Notes under the pieces: generated by a model
What the model was told of the DNA's origin: nothing
Database searches by the model: none
Seen by the model: only the letters and a program-made list of their open reading frames with translations
Assembly (NCBI GenBank): GCA_964516815.1
Contig: CAZEXK010000006.1
Span: 16,802 to 80,801 of the forward strand
Length of the DNA: 64,000 nt
Reading direction: 5' to 3'
DNA from: CAIJNA01 sp964516815
Lineage (GTDB): Bacteria > Campylobacterota > Campylobacteria > Campylobacterales > Arcobacteraceae
Position numbers and translations under genes: made by a program
Shown: positions 9,001 through 17,245 of the stretch, piece after piece
Position numbering within the stretch: the first letter of the stretch is position 1
Layout of the letters: every line of letters begins with the position of its first letter

Positions 9001-9996
9001 TTAATTATTAGAAATGTATACAGCCATATCAACTAATCTTGTTGAATATCCCCATTCATTATCATACCATGCTAAAACTTTTACCATATTATCTCCTATA
9101 ACTTGAGTAGTATCCATTGGAACTACACTTGAAATGCTCTCACCATTAAAGTCACTAGAAACTCTTTTTTCATCATCAACTCCTAAAATTCCTTGCATTG
9201 TGCTAGTTGATGCATCTCTAAATGCTTGATTTACATCTGAAACACTTACGTTTTTATTTAGTACAACTGTTAAATCTACCATAGAAACGTTTGGAGTAGG
9301 TATTCTAATAGCTTGCCCGTTTATTTTTCCTGAAAGTTTTGGAAGTACTTTTTCAAGAGCTTTAGCTGCACCTGTTGTTGTTGGCACAAGATTACTAGCT
9401 CCAGATCTTGCCTTTCTTGGATCTTTTTTATGTTTAGCATCTAAGATTGGCTGAGAAGATGTATAAGAATGTATAGTAGTCATAAGTCCTTTTTGTATAC
9501 CAAATGCATCATCTAGTACCTTTGCAACTGGAGCTAAGCCATTTGTAGTACAAGAAGCATTTGATACTACAGTTTGTTGAGCATATTCTTTTTCGTTTAC
9601 ACCCATTACAAATGTTGCTGTATCGTCTTTAGCAGGAGCTGAAAATAATACTTTTTGAATGCCATTATTTAAATATCCTTGAACAGAATCTTTAGTTAAA
9701 AATGCACCTGTACATTCTAAAACTAATGTAGCACCAGTTGATGCAAAATCTAGTTTATTTATGTCTCTTTGGTTAAATATTTTTGCTTTGTTATTTCCTA
9801 TATTAATAAATCCATCTTTTACAATAATATCTCTTCTATTTCCATGTACTGAATCATATCTTAGGTTATATTCAATCATTGATTCTTCACCGCTTACATT
9901 TACAGCAACTAGTTCAATGTCATCTCTAGTTGATATTATTCTAGCAACACATCTACCAATTCTACCTAATCCATTTATAGCAACTTTAATAGCCAT
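9001..9996 (-). CDS. gap: Glyceraldehyde-3-phosphate dehydrogenase, type I
   Basis: A 331-residue housekeeping GAPDH. The catalytic Cys lies in SNASCTTN (C149), the base His in TIHSYTSSQ (H176), the NAD-binding motif is NGLGRIGRC, and the C-terminus has WYDNEWGYSTRLVD. Where many GAPDHs have a second Cys (CTTNC) this one has Gly, as in some other bacterial enzymes. It is the first gene of the leftward gap-pgk-gap2 operon, with TTTCCTTG (AAGGAAA on the minus strand) before the start. It is divergent from nadD across 74 bp that must hold both promoters. Confidence 0.96.
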   Translation of the reverse strand: MAIKVAINGLGRIGRCVARIISTRDDIELVAVNVSGEESMIEYNLRYDSVHGNRRDIIVKDGFINIGNNKAKIFNQRDINKLDFASTGATLVLECTGAFLTKDSVQGYLNNGIQKVLFSAPAKDDTATFVMGVNEKEYAQQTVVSNASCTTNGLAPVAKVLDDAFGIQKGLMTTIHSYTSSQPILDAKHKKDPRKARSGASNLVPTTTGAAKALEKVLPKLSGKINGQAIRIPTPNVSMVDLTVVLNKNVSVSDVNQAFRDASTSTMQGILGVDDEKRVSSDFNGESISSVVPMDTTQVIGDNMVKVLAWYDNEWGYSTRLVDMAVYISNN

Positions 9997-10046
9997 TTTA
10001 TTTTCCTTGTAGCAGTTTAATCTAAGAAATATTACCTAATTTTAGC

Positions 10047-10065
10047 TATAATCTTTGTTAAAGGA
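10047..10065 (+). promoter_or_regulatory. nadD-rsfS promoter -10 box and ribosome binding site
   Basis: A perfect TATAAT lies at 10047-10052 after TTTTAGC, in the short region divergent from gap. AAAGGA (10060-10065) precedes the nadD ATG at 10071. This matches the Campylobacterota pattern of a strong -10 with no clear -35. The start of transcription would lie almost on the ribosome binding site, giving a very short leader. Confidence 0.5.
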
Positions 10066-10070
10066 CGTAT

Positions 10071-10613
10071 ATGGATGTAGCAATATTTGGAGGTAGTTTT
10101 GATCCTTTTCATATAGGACATGAAAAGATTGTTTCTTTAGCTTTGAATGAACTTAAAATTTCAAAATTATTTATAGTACCCACATATTTAAATCCATTTA
10201 AAAATAGTTCATTTTTAAATGCCAATACAAGATTAGAACTTATACAAGAAATATATGAAGATACACAAAATATAAAAATTATAGATTACGAAGTAAATAA
10301 AGAAAAAAAAATACCTACAATTCAAAGTGTAAAATATCTAAAAAATAAGTTTGATTTAAAAACAATATACTTAATAATAGGTGCAGATAACTTAAAAGAT
10401 ATACATTTATGGTATAATTTTGAAAATCTAAAGCAACTAGTAAAATTTGTTATAATCTCAAGAGATAAAATCATGCTAAAAAATGACAATATCAATGCAA
10501 TTTATTTGAATTTTGATGAAAATATTTCATCTACTAGTCTTAGAAAAAATATGGAACTCAAATTTATTCCTAAAAAAATACAACAAAAGGTAAAAAAACT
10601 TTGGAAAATATAA
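10071..10613 (+). CDS. nadD: Nicotinate-nucleotide adenylyltransferase
   Basis: A 180-residue nucleotidyltransferase that adenylates nicotinate mononucleotide in NAD synthesis. The N-terminal GGSFDPFHIGH (7-17) is the T/HIGH-type ATP-binding motif, and the C-terminal SSTSLRKN is the second conserved nucleotidyltransferase motif (ISSTxIR). The length is typical for Campylobacterota NadD. Its last 13 bases overlap the start of rsfS, a pairing conserved across many bacteria and consistent with one bicistronic message. Confidence 0.93.
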   Translation: MDVAIFGGSFDPFHIGHEKIVSLALNELKISKLFIVPTYLNPFKNSSFLNANTRLELIQEIYEDTQNIKIIDYEVNKEKKIPTIQSVKYLKNKFDLKTIYLIIGADNLKDIHLWYNFENLKQLVKFVIISRDKIMLKNDNINAIYLNFDENISSTSLRKNMELKFIPKKIQQKVKKLWKI

Positions 10614-10924
10614 TAAAAAAAATCATTGATACACTTGATGATAAAAAAGCCTTAGATATTGAAAACTTTGATTTAAGGAATAAGGGCTATATTGTTGACG
10701 ATGTTATAATAGCGACTTCTTTAAATGGTAAGCATACTATATCATTAATAGCAATATTAAAAGATGAATTAGAAGGTGAACAAATAATAAGAACACAAGA
10801 AGATTCTGACTGGTCTGTGATTGACATGGGAAATACTATGATTCATGTTATGACACAAGAACAAAGAAAAATTTATAATTTGGAAGAGTTTTTAATCAAT
10901 TTTAAAATAACAACAGAAGACTAA
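10601..10924 (+). CDS. rsfS: Ribosomal silencing factor RsfS
   Basis: A 107-residue RsfS/Iojap-family protein. It binds ribosomal protein uL14 and blocks joining of the ribosomal subunits when translation should be low. Family features include the N-terminal helix with DDKKALDIENFDL, the central strand VIATSLNGKHTISLI, and the signature DWSVIDMGNTMIHVMTQEQR, which ends in the usual YNLEEF. It overlaps nadD by 13 bp. No third gene follows directly; a tandem repeat separates it from the helix-hairpin-helix gene. Confidence 0.92.
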   Translation: MENIIKKIIDTLDDKKALDIENFDLRNKGYIVDDVIIATSLNGKHTISLIAILKDELEGEQIIRTQEDSDWSVIDMGNTMIHVMTQEQRKIYNLEEFLINFKITTED

Positions 10925-10950
10925 AGTACTAATTTAACTTAACTTAGTTA

Positions 10951-10990
10951 AAATTCAATAGAATTCAATAGAATTCAATAAAATTCAATA
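10951..10990. repeat. 10-bp tandem repeat, four copies
   Basis: Four consecutive units of (a/g)aattcaata occupy 10951-10990, followed by a partial fifth unit that runs into the ribosome binding site AAAGGA of the gene at 11007. The period equals about one helical turn. It lies in the only space available for a promoter of that gene. Confidence 0.8.
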
Positions 10991-11006
10991 AAATTAAAGG
11001 AAAAAA

Positions 11007-11417
11007 ATGAAAAAAATTATAATGTTACTTATGTTAAGTACATCGTTTATATTTGCTGCAATTAACTTACAAACTGCATCAAAAGCTGAGTTAATGACGA
11101 TAAAAGGAATAGGAGATGTTAAAGCAAATGCTATTATTAAATACAGAAAAAGTAATAAAATTAAGAGTGCTGATGACCTAAAGAATGTTAAAGGTATTAG
11201 CTCTAAAATTATTGCTAATATTAAAGGTAACAAAACAGTTTCTAAGAAAAAATCAGCTAAAAAGCAAGAAAAATCTAAAACTAACGACGATACAAAAGCT
11301 AAAGTTAAAAAAGCTAAAGATTCTAAAATGACTAAAAAAGAAAAAAAATTAGCTAAAAAGAAAAAAAAAGATGATGCGAAAGCTAAAAAAGCAAAGAAAA
11401 AAACTACAACAAAGTAG
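11007..11417 (+). CDS. Exported helix-hairpin-helix (ComEA-like) protein with lysine-rich tail
   Basis: A 136-residue protein with a signal peptide (about 1-17, ending FIFAA), a helix-hairpin-helix module at about 19-72 (INLQTASKAELMTIKGIG followed by VKGISSKIIANIKG), and a C-terminal tail of about 60 residues of which about half are Lys. The HhH pair resembles ComEA, the periplasmic DNA receptor of natural transformation; the tail resembles histone-H1-like basic tails and would bind DNA non-specifically. A DNA-uptake or extracellular-DNA role is inferred. AAAGGAAAAA precedes the start, and a strong terminator follows the stop directly. Confidence 0.82.
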   Translation: MKKIIMLLMLSTSFIFAAINLQTASKAELMTIKGIGDVKANAIIKYRKSNKIKSADDLKNVKGISSKIIANIKGNKTVSKKKSAKKQEKSKTNDDTKAKVKKAKDSKMTKKEKKLAKKKKKDDAKAKKAKKKTTTK

Positions 11418-11422
11418 TTCAA

Positions 11423-11458
11423 AAAAAACTAATATTTTATACGAAATATTAGTTTTTT
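11423..11458 (+). terminator. Rho-independent terminator after the HhH gene
   Basis: A perfect 15-bp stem (11423-11437 with 11444-11458) with a 6-nt loop, with an A run on the left and a T run on the right. It begins 6 bp after the HhH stop codon. Because both arms end in A/T runs it could work in either direction. Confidence 0.8.
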
Positions 11459-11551
11459 AAATTCAAGAAGTTTAACCCTAAAATCTAATCAAATTTTTTT
11501 ATAAAATATCCTTTAATAATTATGATACAATTACGAAAAAATAAAAGAGTA

Positions 11552-12847
11552 ATGATGACATTTAAAGATTTAGCCTTATGCGAACCTATATTAAAAGCGA
11601 TAAACGATCAAGGCTATACAAAACCTTCACCTATTCAAGAAAAATCAATACCTATAATTTTAGAAAAAAAAGATATATTAGCTTCTGCTCAAACTGGTAC
11701 TGGTAAAACAGCTGGATTTACTTTACCCATGTTAGAATTATTACATCATAACCCAAAAAATATCAAAAAATTACAAATTAGAGCTTTGATTTTAGTTCCG
11801 ACAAGAGAACTAGCTGCACAAGTACAAGCTAATGTACAAGCTTATTCTAAATATATGAGTATTAAAAGTGCTGTTGTATTTGGTGGAGTAGGAATAAATC
11901 CGCAAAAAGCTGCAATTAAAAAAGGAGTTGATATATTAGTAGCTACTCCTGGAAGAATGTTAGATTTAGTAAATCAAAAAGCACTTGATTTAACGGCTGT
12001 TGAATTTTTTGTATTAGATGAAGCTGATAGAATGTTAGATATGGGATTTATACACGACATTAAAAAAGTTTTAGCAATACTACCAAAAAATAAACAAAAC
12101 TTATTATTTTCTGCGACATTTTCCTCTAATATTAAACAATTAGCAGATAAATTGTTGAATAATCCTACTTTAGTTGAAGTAGCAAAAGCAAATGCCACTA
12201 ATCACAAGGTAAAACATATTGTACATAAAGTAAATAAAAATGATAAAAATGATTTGCTAATACACTTAGTTTCATCTCAAAATATGCAACAAGTTTTAGT
12301 ATTCACTAGGACAAAACATGGAGCAAATAAACTAAGTAAAAAATTAGATTTCGATGGTATAACTAGTGCTGCTATTCATGGTAATAAATCTCAAGGTGCA
12401 AGAACTAAAGCACTAGCAGATTTTAAAAACGGAGATATAAGAGTATTAGTAGCAACTGATATTGCGGCAAGGGGTATTGATATAGAATCTTTACCTTATG
12501 TTATTAATTATGAACTTCCAAATATTCCTGAAGATTATGTTCATAGAATAGGTAGAACAGGTAGAGCAGGTAAAGAAGGTCATGCTATATCTTTAGTATG
12601 TATAGATGAAAAAGATTATTTAAGAGATATTGAAAAGTTGCTAAAAAAAGAAATAGAAAATATAAAAATAGATGGATTTGAAGTTGATCCAAATATCAAA
12701 GCTGAACCAAAGAAAAAACAAAATCAAAACAGAGGACAAAGAAGAGACTCTAAAAGTAGAGATAGTAAGAGTAATTTCTCAAATAGAGGAAATTCATCAA
12801 ATAATAATACAAATAAAAATAGAAATTCTACTTCAAGACATAGATAA
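11552..12847 (+). CDS. rhlE: DEAD-box ATP-dependent RNA helicase, RhlE type
   Basis: A helicase of about 430 residues. The motifs, in order, are Q motif (GYTKPSPIQ), I (AQTGTGKT), Ia (PTRELA), Ib (TPGRMLD), II (VLDEADRML), III (SATF), IV-V (ATDIAARGID) and VI (HRIGRTGRAG). The C-terminal 60 residues are low-complexity Asn/Ser/Arg/Lys, an RNA-binding tail. An upstream in-frame ATG at 11522 exists, but AAAAGAG stands just before the ATG pair at 11552/11555, and family members begin with MTFKDL, so I prefer this start. RhlE-type proteins remodel rRNA and mRNA structure, often in cold. It converges on lpd with only 20 bp between the stops. Confidence 0.9.
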   Translation: MMTFKDLALCEPILKAINDQGYTKPSPIQEKSIPIILEKKDILASAQTGTGKTAGFTLPMLELLHHNPKNIKKLQIRALILVPTRELAAQVQANVQAYSKYMSIKSAVVFGGVGINPQKAAIKKGVDILVATPGRMLDLVNQKALDLTAVEFFVLDEADRMLDMGFIHDIKKVLAILPKNKQNLLFSATFSSNIKQLADKLLNNPTLVEVAKANATNHKVKHIVHKVNKNDKNDLLIHLVSSQNMQQVLVFTRTKHGANKLSKKLDFDGITSAAIHGNKSQGARTKALADFKNGDIRVLVATDIAARGIDIESLPYVINYELPNIPEDYVHRIGRTGRAGKEGHAISLVCIDEKDYLRDIEKLLKKEIENIKIDGFEVDPNIKAEPKKKQNQNRGQRRDSKSRDSKSNFSNRGNSSNNNTNKNRNSTSRHR

Positions 12848-12867
12848 TATTAAGATTGTAAAACTAC

Positions 12868-14220
12868 TCAATGAAGTAAGTCTAATATAGACTCACTTAA
12901 AGTTGGATGTGCAAATATCATCTTTTCCAAATCATTTAATGTTACTTTAGAATTAATTATTATTAAAAATTGATGTATCAGTTCAGTAGCATCATTTCCA
13001 ATAATACTAGCACCAAGAATTTCTTTAGAGATATCATCATAAATTACTTTTATAAATCCACTATCATCACCTTTTATTTTTGCTTTTGCATTTGCTTTAA
13101 AAAATAATTTTTTTACTTTATACTCAATATTCTTTTCTTTTAATTTTTTTTCACCTTGTCCAATACTTGCTATTTGAGGGGTACAAAATGTAACTGAAGG
13201 GAAAATATAATGTGAAGATAAGCTTGTATTTCCTAATATGTGCGCAGCAACTTTTTTAGCTTCATAATATGCAACATGAGCTAAAGCAGGGCTTTTTAAT
13301 ATATCTCCAATTGCATAAATATTATCATTATTAAGAGTTTGTAAATTATCGTTGACTTCAATAAATCCATTGTCATTTTTTATATTTGCATTTTGCAAAT
13401 CTAAACTTTTTGTATTTGGAATTCTACCTATTGATACTAAAATTTTTTCATAAGTAAGATTAATAGATTTTACTCCTAAATCCAAAGTAAGACTAACATC
13501 ATTATCATTTACTTCATATTGTGTTACATTGGCATTTAAATATACTTTTATACCTTTTTTTTCTAATTCTCTTTTTAAAGTCTTTGATATATCATCATCT
13601 TCAATAGGAACTAGGGAAGATGAGAATTCTGCAATTTGAACATCACATCCCAAAGCATTGTAAAATGATGCAAATTCACAACCAATAGCCCCTCCACCAA
13701 TAATTAGCAAAGATTTTGGTATTTCTTTTAATGTGAAAACTTCTTTACTTGATATTATTTTGTCGCTATGCAAAGATAATAAAGGATGATTTCTGTGTGA
13801 AGAACCACTAGCAATGATAATATTTTTTGCTTGTATTGTTTCATTGTCATTAATTATCACACTTGTGCTGTCAAGAAATTTTGCATTTGAATATATTATC
13901 TTTACGTTGGCTTTTTTTAATTTTGCAAGAATACCACCTCTTAAGTCAGTGATTAGCTTATTTGTTTTATTTTGTAAAGAATTAATATCAAAAGAAGTAG
14001 AATTAAAATTTACTCCACATGACTCAAAGTATTCTTGTTTTTTTATATATGAAGATGTTTCTAAATAATTTTTAGCAGGTACACATCCTTCATTTAAGCA
14101 TGTACCTCCTACTGTTTGTTTTTCTATTAAGCATACATTTTGATTTGCATTACCTAAAATACTTGCTATTTCATATCCAGCAGGACCTGCTCCTATAATG
14201 ATTGCATCATACATATTCAT
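12868..14220 (-). CDS. lpdA: Dihydrolipoyl dehydrogenase (L-protein / E3)
   Basis: A flavoprotein of about 450 residues that reoxidises dihydrolipoyl groups with NAD+. It has the FAD motif IIGAGPAGYE, the redox disulfide GGTCLNEGC, the NAD-binding GGGAIGCEFA, and a C-terminal His-Glu pair in FAHPTLSE. An in-frame ATG also exists at 14244, but the fold normally begins a few residues before IIGAGPAG, so the Met at 14220 (or 14214) is more likely. It overlaps the lipA end slightly and closes the glycine-cleavage/lipoylation operon. This makes it the L-protein of glycine cleavage, and it could also serve other lipoyl complexes. Confidence 0.92.
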   Translation of the reverse strand: MNMYDAIIIGAGPAGYEIASILGNANQNVCLIEKQTVGGTCLNEGCVPAKNYLETSSYIKKQEYFESCGVNFNSTSFDINSLQNKTNKLITDLRGGILAKLKKANVKIIYSNAKFLDSTSVIINDNETIQAKNIIIASGSSHRNHPLLSLHSDKIISSKEVFTLKEIPKSLLIIGGGAIGCEFASFYNALGCDVQIAEFSSSLVPIEDDDISKTLKRELEKKGIKVYLNANVTQYEVNDNDVSLTLDLGVKSINLTYEKILVSIGRIPNTKSLDLQNANIKNDNGFIEVNDNLQTLNNDNIYAIGDILKSPALAHVAYYEAKKVAAHILGNTSLSSHYIFPSVTFCTPQIASIGQGEKKLKEKNIEYKVKKLFFKANAKAKIKGDDSGFIKVIYDDISKEILGASIIGNDATELIHQFLIIINSKVTLNDLEKMIFAHPTLSESILDLLH

Positions 14221-15067
14221 GTGCCATATATGAACTTCTTGCATAAGGAGAGGACATTACAAAATCAAATCCCATATCTAATGCTATTTTTTTATATTCA
14301 TCAAAAACTTCCGGTTTTACATATTCTTTTACTTCTTCAAAATCTTTTGAAGGTGCTAAATATTGACCAATGCTAAGTAGTTTACAATTAACATTTAATA
14401 AGTCTTGAAATACTTCAATCATCTCTTCTTTAGTTTCTCCAAGACCAACCATTATTGCACTTTTTGTTTTTACTTTGCCTTCACCTTGTTCATAAATCAT
14501 TCGCAATACATCTAATGATCTTTTATAAATAGATGCTTTTCTTATATTGTATAACCTAGCTACGGTTTCAATATTATGACCAACTATAAGGGCTCCACTT
14601 TTCACAACTGTTTTTATAGATTCTAAGTTTCCTTGAAAGTCTGGAATTAGTAGTTCTACTTTAGTATTAGGTTTATTTTGTAAAATATTTTTTGTAACTG
14701 CATAAAACTGACTAGCTCCTCCATCTTTTAAATCATCTCTTGCTGGACTTGTGATTACAACAAACTTTAAATCTAGTTTTTCAACAGACAATGTTACTTG
14801 ATTTACTTCTTCTTCATTTACTTCATATGGCTTTCCTGTTGTGACATTACAATAAGTACATCTTCTTGTACAAATACTACCTAATATTAAAAATGTAGCA
14901 TTTTTAGCAGCAAAGCACTCACTAATATTTGGGCATTTTGCTTCTTGACATATGGTGTGAATACCAACTTCATTTAATAATTTGTCCATATTTTGCTGAG
15001 CTTTAAAATCGATTTTTTTGCGTAACCATTCTGGTTTTCTTTGTATTTTATTTAGTGCTATTGTCAT
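14207..15067 (-). CDS. lipA: Lipoyl synthase
   Basis: A 286-residue radical-SAM enzyme that inserts two sulfurs into octanoyl or lipoyl-acceptor chains. Both iron-sulfur sites are readable: the auxiliary cluster motif C40-x4-C45-x5-C51 (CQEAKCPNISEC) and the radical-SAM motif C66-x3-C70-x2-C73 (CTRRCTYC). The C-terminal SSPYARSSY segment supplies the Ser ligand of the auxiliary cluster. The stop of the upstream ligase gene touches its start (shared base 15067). Its place in the glycine-cleavage operon fits the need to lipoylate GcvH. Confidence 0.95.
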   Translation of the reverse strand: MTIALNKIQRKPEWLRKKIDFKAQQNMDKLLNEVGIHTICQEAKCPNISECFAAKNATFLILGSICTRRCTYCNVTTGKPYEVNEEEVNQVTLSVEKLDLKFVVITSPARDDLKDGGASQFYAVTKNILQNKPNTKVELLIPDFQGNLESIKTVVKSGALIVGHNIETVARLYNIRKASIYKRSLDVLRMIYEQGEGKVKTKSAIMVGLGETKEEMIEVFQDLLNVNCKLLSIGQYLAPSKDFEEVKEYVKPEVFDEYKKIALDMGFDFVMSSPYARSSYMAHEYV

Positions 15068-15804
15068 TATAATCCTTTTTGTAAAATTATATTTACATTA
15101 TTTTGTTCTTTATTGTTTAAAATAGAATCTTTTAAAATAACATCAAATGTTTCTTTAAAAGATTGTATTAGTGTATTTTGTATGTATTCTTGGCTTAAAT
15201 TAATATTTAAATCTTCTAAGCTAAAACCACTTTGTTTATTTGAATTTAATTTTTTAATTGGGATTGAACCATGTTGAAAAATAATATCTTTTGTTCTTCT
15301 TTGAGCGTTTCCACCTATTTTCATTTTATTTATTAAAATATCATAATCTTCAAAACCAACTTGACAATATTCACTTTTAGTTTGCGTGTGATTTTCAAGA
15401 TCTTTTGCATATAATGCTTTTAATCCTATTTTATTATAAAAATTTAATAAAAATTTACAGATAAATTCATAACTTTGTTTAACATTTAAACTTTTTACAA
15501 ATGTGATGGGAATAAGTAAAGAATATGATATATCATTGCCATGAAATAATATTCCACCTCCGGTTATTCTTTTTGCATAATTATTTCCAAAACTTTTTAG
15601 TACTTGTTTGTCTTTTATAGTATCAATACTTTGTGACATTCCAAAAGTAAAAGATTTATTCCATGTATATAATCTTAAAATTGGAGTAGAGTTTGAATCA
15701 AAAAATTCAAACAATGTTTTATCTATAGCCATATTTTCTTTTGCACTTAAAGTATCGCTTATAATTAAGCGAAATACTTCTTTAGTGTGTTGATCTAACA
15801 TCAA
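15067..15804 (-). CDS. lplA: Lipoate-protein ligase A family protein
   Basis: A 245-residue BPL/LplA-fold enzyme. The signature AKRITGGGILFHGNDISYSL corresponds to the RRxxGGGxVFHD lipoyl-AMP binding loop, and KMKIGGNAQRRTKDIIFQHG gives the catalytic Lys region. It attaches lipoate or octanoate to apo-proteins, here presumably GcvH (K58). No LipB-type octanoyltransferase is seen in the window, so this enzyme may do that job. It is shorter than E. coli LplA and lacks its C-terminal domain, resembling LipM/LipL-type transferases. Its first 23 bases overlap the gcvPB end. Confidence 0.82.
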   Translation of the reverse strand: MMLDQHTKEVFRLIISDTLSAKENMAIDKTLFEFFDSNSTPILRLYTWNKSFTFGMSQSIDTIKDKQVLKSFGNNYAKRITGGGILFHGNDISYSLLIPITFVKSLNVKQSYEFICKFLLNFYNKIGLKALYAKDLENHTQTKSEYCQVGFEDYDILINKMKIGGNAQRRTKDIIFQHGSIPIKKLNSNKQSGFSLEDLNINLSQEYIQNTLIQSFKETFDVILKDSILNNKEQNNVNIILQKGL

Positions 15805-17245
15805 GTTCTTTTATAGCTCTTGTATCATCTGGTCTACAAAAACCTAAAGTTTTAGGATATTCTTGAAATGCTTTAGGATTTTCTTTTGCTAGTTTTACAG
15901 CATCTATCATAGTATCACAAAATAAATCTATAGTTTGTTTATTTTCTGTTTCAGTTGGTTCTATCATGATAGCTTCTTTTACAATAAGAGGGAAATAAAC
16001 AGTAGGGGAATGCATACCAAAATCTAGAAGGTATTTTGCTATATCCATAGCATTAACTCCATTCTTAGTTAATGTTTTTGCAGATAAAACACATTCGTGC
16101 ATACAAGTTGTACCATAAGGTACATCAAAATAATCTTTTAATCTTGTCAAGATATAATTAGCATTTAATACAGCTTTAGTACTAGTATTTAGCATACCAT
16201 TTGAACCTAAAGACACCATGTAAACTATAGCTCTTAATGATATTCCATAATTACCAAAAAATGGTGATATTTTTCCAATACTATTGCTTCCGCCATTAGT
16301 AAACTCATAAATACCATTTTCTTTTTTTATATCTAAATCGGGTAAGAATTCTTTTAATTTATCATTTACTCCAACAGGTCCACTTCCTGGGCCACCACCA
16401 CCATGAGGTGTCGCAAATGTTTTATGTACATTTATATGTATTACATCAAAACCAATGTCTCCTGGTCTAACAACTCCCATAATAGCATTCATATTAGCAC
16501 CATCATAATACATCATTGCATCAAAGCTATGTGCTAAATCACATATTTCTTTTATTCTTTTATTATAAATTCCTAAGGTATTTGGAACTGTTAACATTAC
16601 ACAAGCAACATCTTCGTTCATTTTACTTTTAAATTCATCAAAATCCATAGCACCATTTTCATCTGATTTGATTGTAATTACATCATATCCAACCATAGCA
16701 GCAGTAGCTGGATTTGTACCATGTGAAGAATCTGGAACTATAATGTATTTTCTTTTATTACCTTTGCTTTTATGATATTTATCTATCATCATAATTCCAA
16801 GCATTTCACCATGAGCACCTGCTTGTGGTGTTGTAGTAAATTTACTCATACCAGTTACTTCACACAAGTAAGTTTGTAGCATATCAATTGTCTGTAGTGT
16901 ACCTTGAACATCTTCATTCATTTTGTTTGTCACAATATGAGGATGAATATATGAAAAACCTTCAAGACTAGCTATTCTTTCTGTTAGTTTAGGATTGTAC
17001 TTCATTGTACATGAACCTAAAGGGTAGAAGTTTTTATCTATTGACATATTTTTACTAGATAAATTTGTATAATGTCTCACAACATCAAATTCACTAAGTT
17101 CTGGTAATTTTGCTTTTTGTTCTCTTAAAAGAGATTTATTTAAAGTATTACTTACTTGTACATCCAAAGGTGGTAATTTTATTCCAATTCTTCCCTCTTG
17201 TGATTTATCAAATATTGTTTGTACTTTCATATTATTTAAACTCAT
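15782..17245 (-). CDS. gcvPB: Glycine dehydrogenase (decarboxylating) subunit 2
   Basis: A 487-residue PLP enzyme, the C-terminal half of the P-protein in organisms with a split enzyme. The Schiff-base Lys is K275 in NVHKTFATPHGGGGPG, a P-protein signature. With GcvPA it decarboxylates glycine and transfers the aminomethyl group to lipoyl-GcvH. Its start overlaps the gcvPA stop by 4 bp (ATGA type), so the two subunits are translationally coupled for 1:1 assembly. The length matches two-subunit enzymes in Thermotogae, Firmicutes and Campylobacterota. Confidence 0.95.
   Translation of the reverse strand: MSLNNMKVQTIFDKSQEGRIGIKLPPLDVQVSNTLNKSLLREQKAKLPELSEFDVVRHYTNLSSKNMSIDKNFYPLGSCTMKYNPKLTERIASLEGFSYIHPHIVTNKMNEDVQGTLQTIDMLQTYLCEVTGMSKFTTTPQAGAHGEMLGIMMIDKYHKSKGNKRKYIIVPDSSHGTNPATAAMVGYDVITIKSDENGAMDFDEFKSKMNEDVACVMLTVPNTLGIYNKRIKEICDLAHSFDAMMYYDGANMNAIMGVVRPGDIGFDVIHINVHKTFATPHGGGGPGSGPVGVNDKLKEFLPDLDIKKENGIYEFTNGGSNSIGKISPFFGNYGISLRAIVYMVSLGSNGMLNTSTKAVLNANYILTRLKDYFDVPYGTTCMHECVLSAKTLTKNGVNAMDIAKYLLDFGMHSPTVYFPLIVKEAIMIEPTETENKQTIDLFCDTMIDAVKLAKENPKAFQEYPKTLGFCRPDDTRAIKELDVRSTH

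Noticed and set aside
10994..11422. 142-codon minus-strand open frame fully covering the HhH gene
   Set aside because: It is the mirror of a lysine-rich gene: AAA/AAG codons read as TTT/CTT and give an artificial Phe/Leu-rich product. The plus strand has a ribosome site, signal peptide, HhH domain and terminator.
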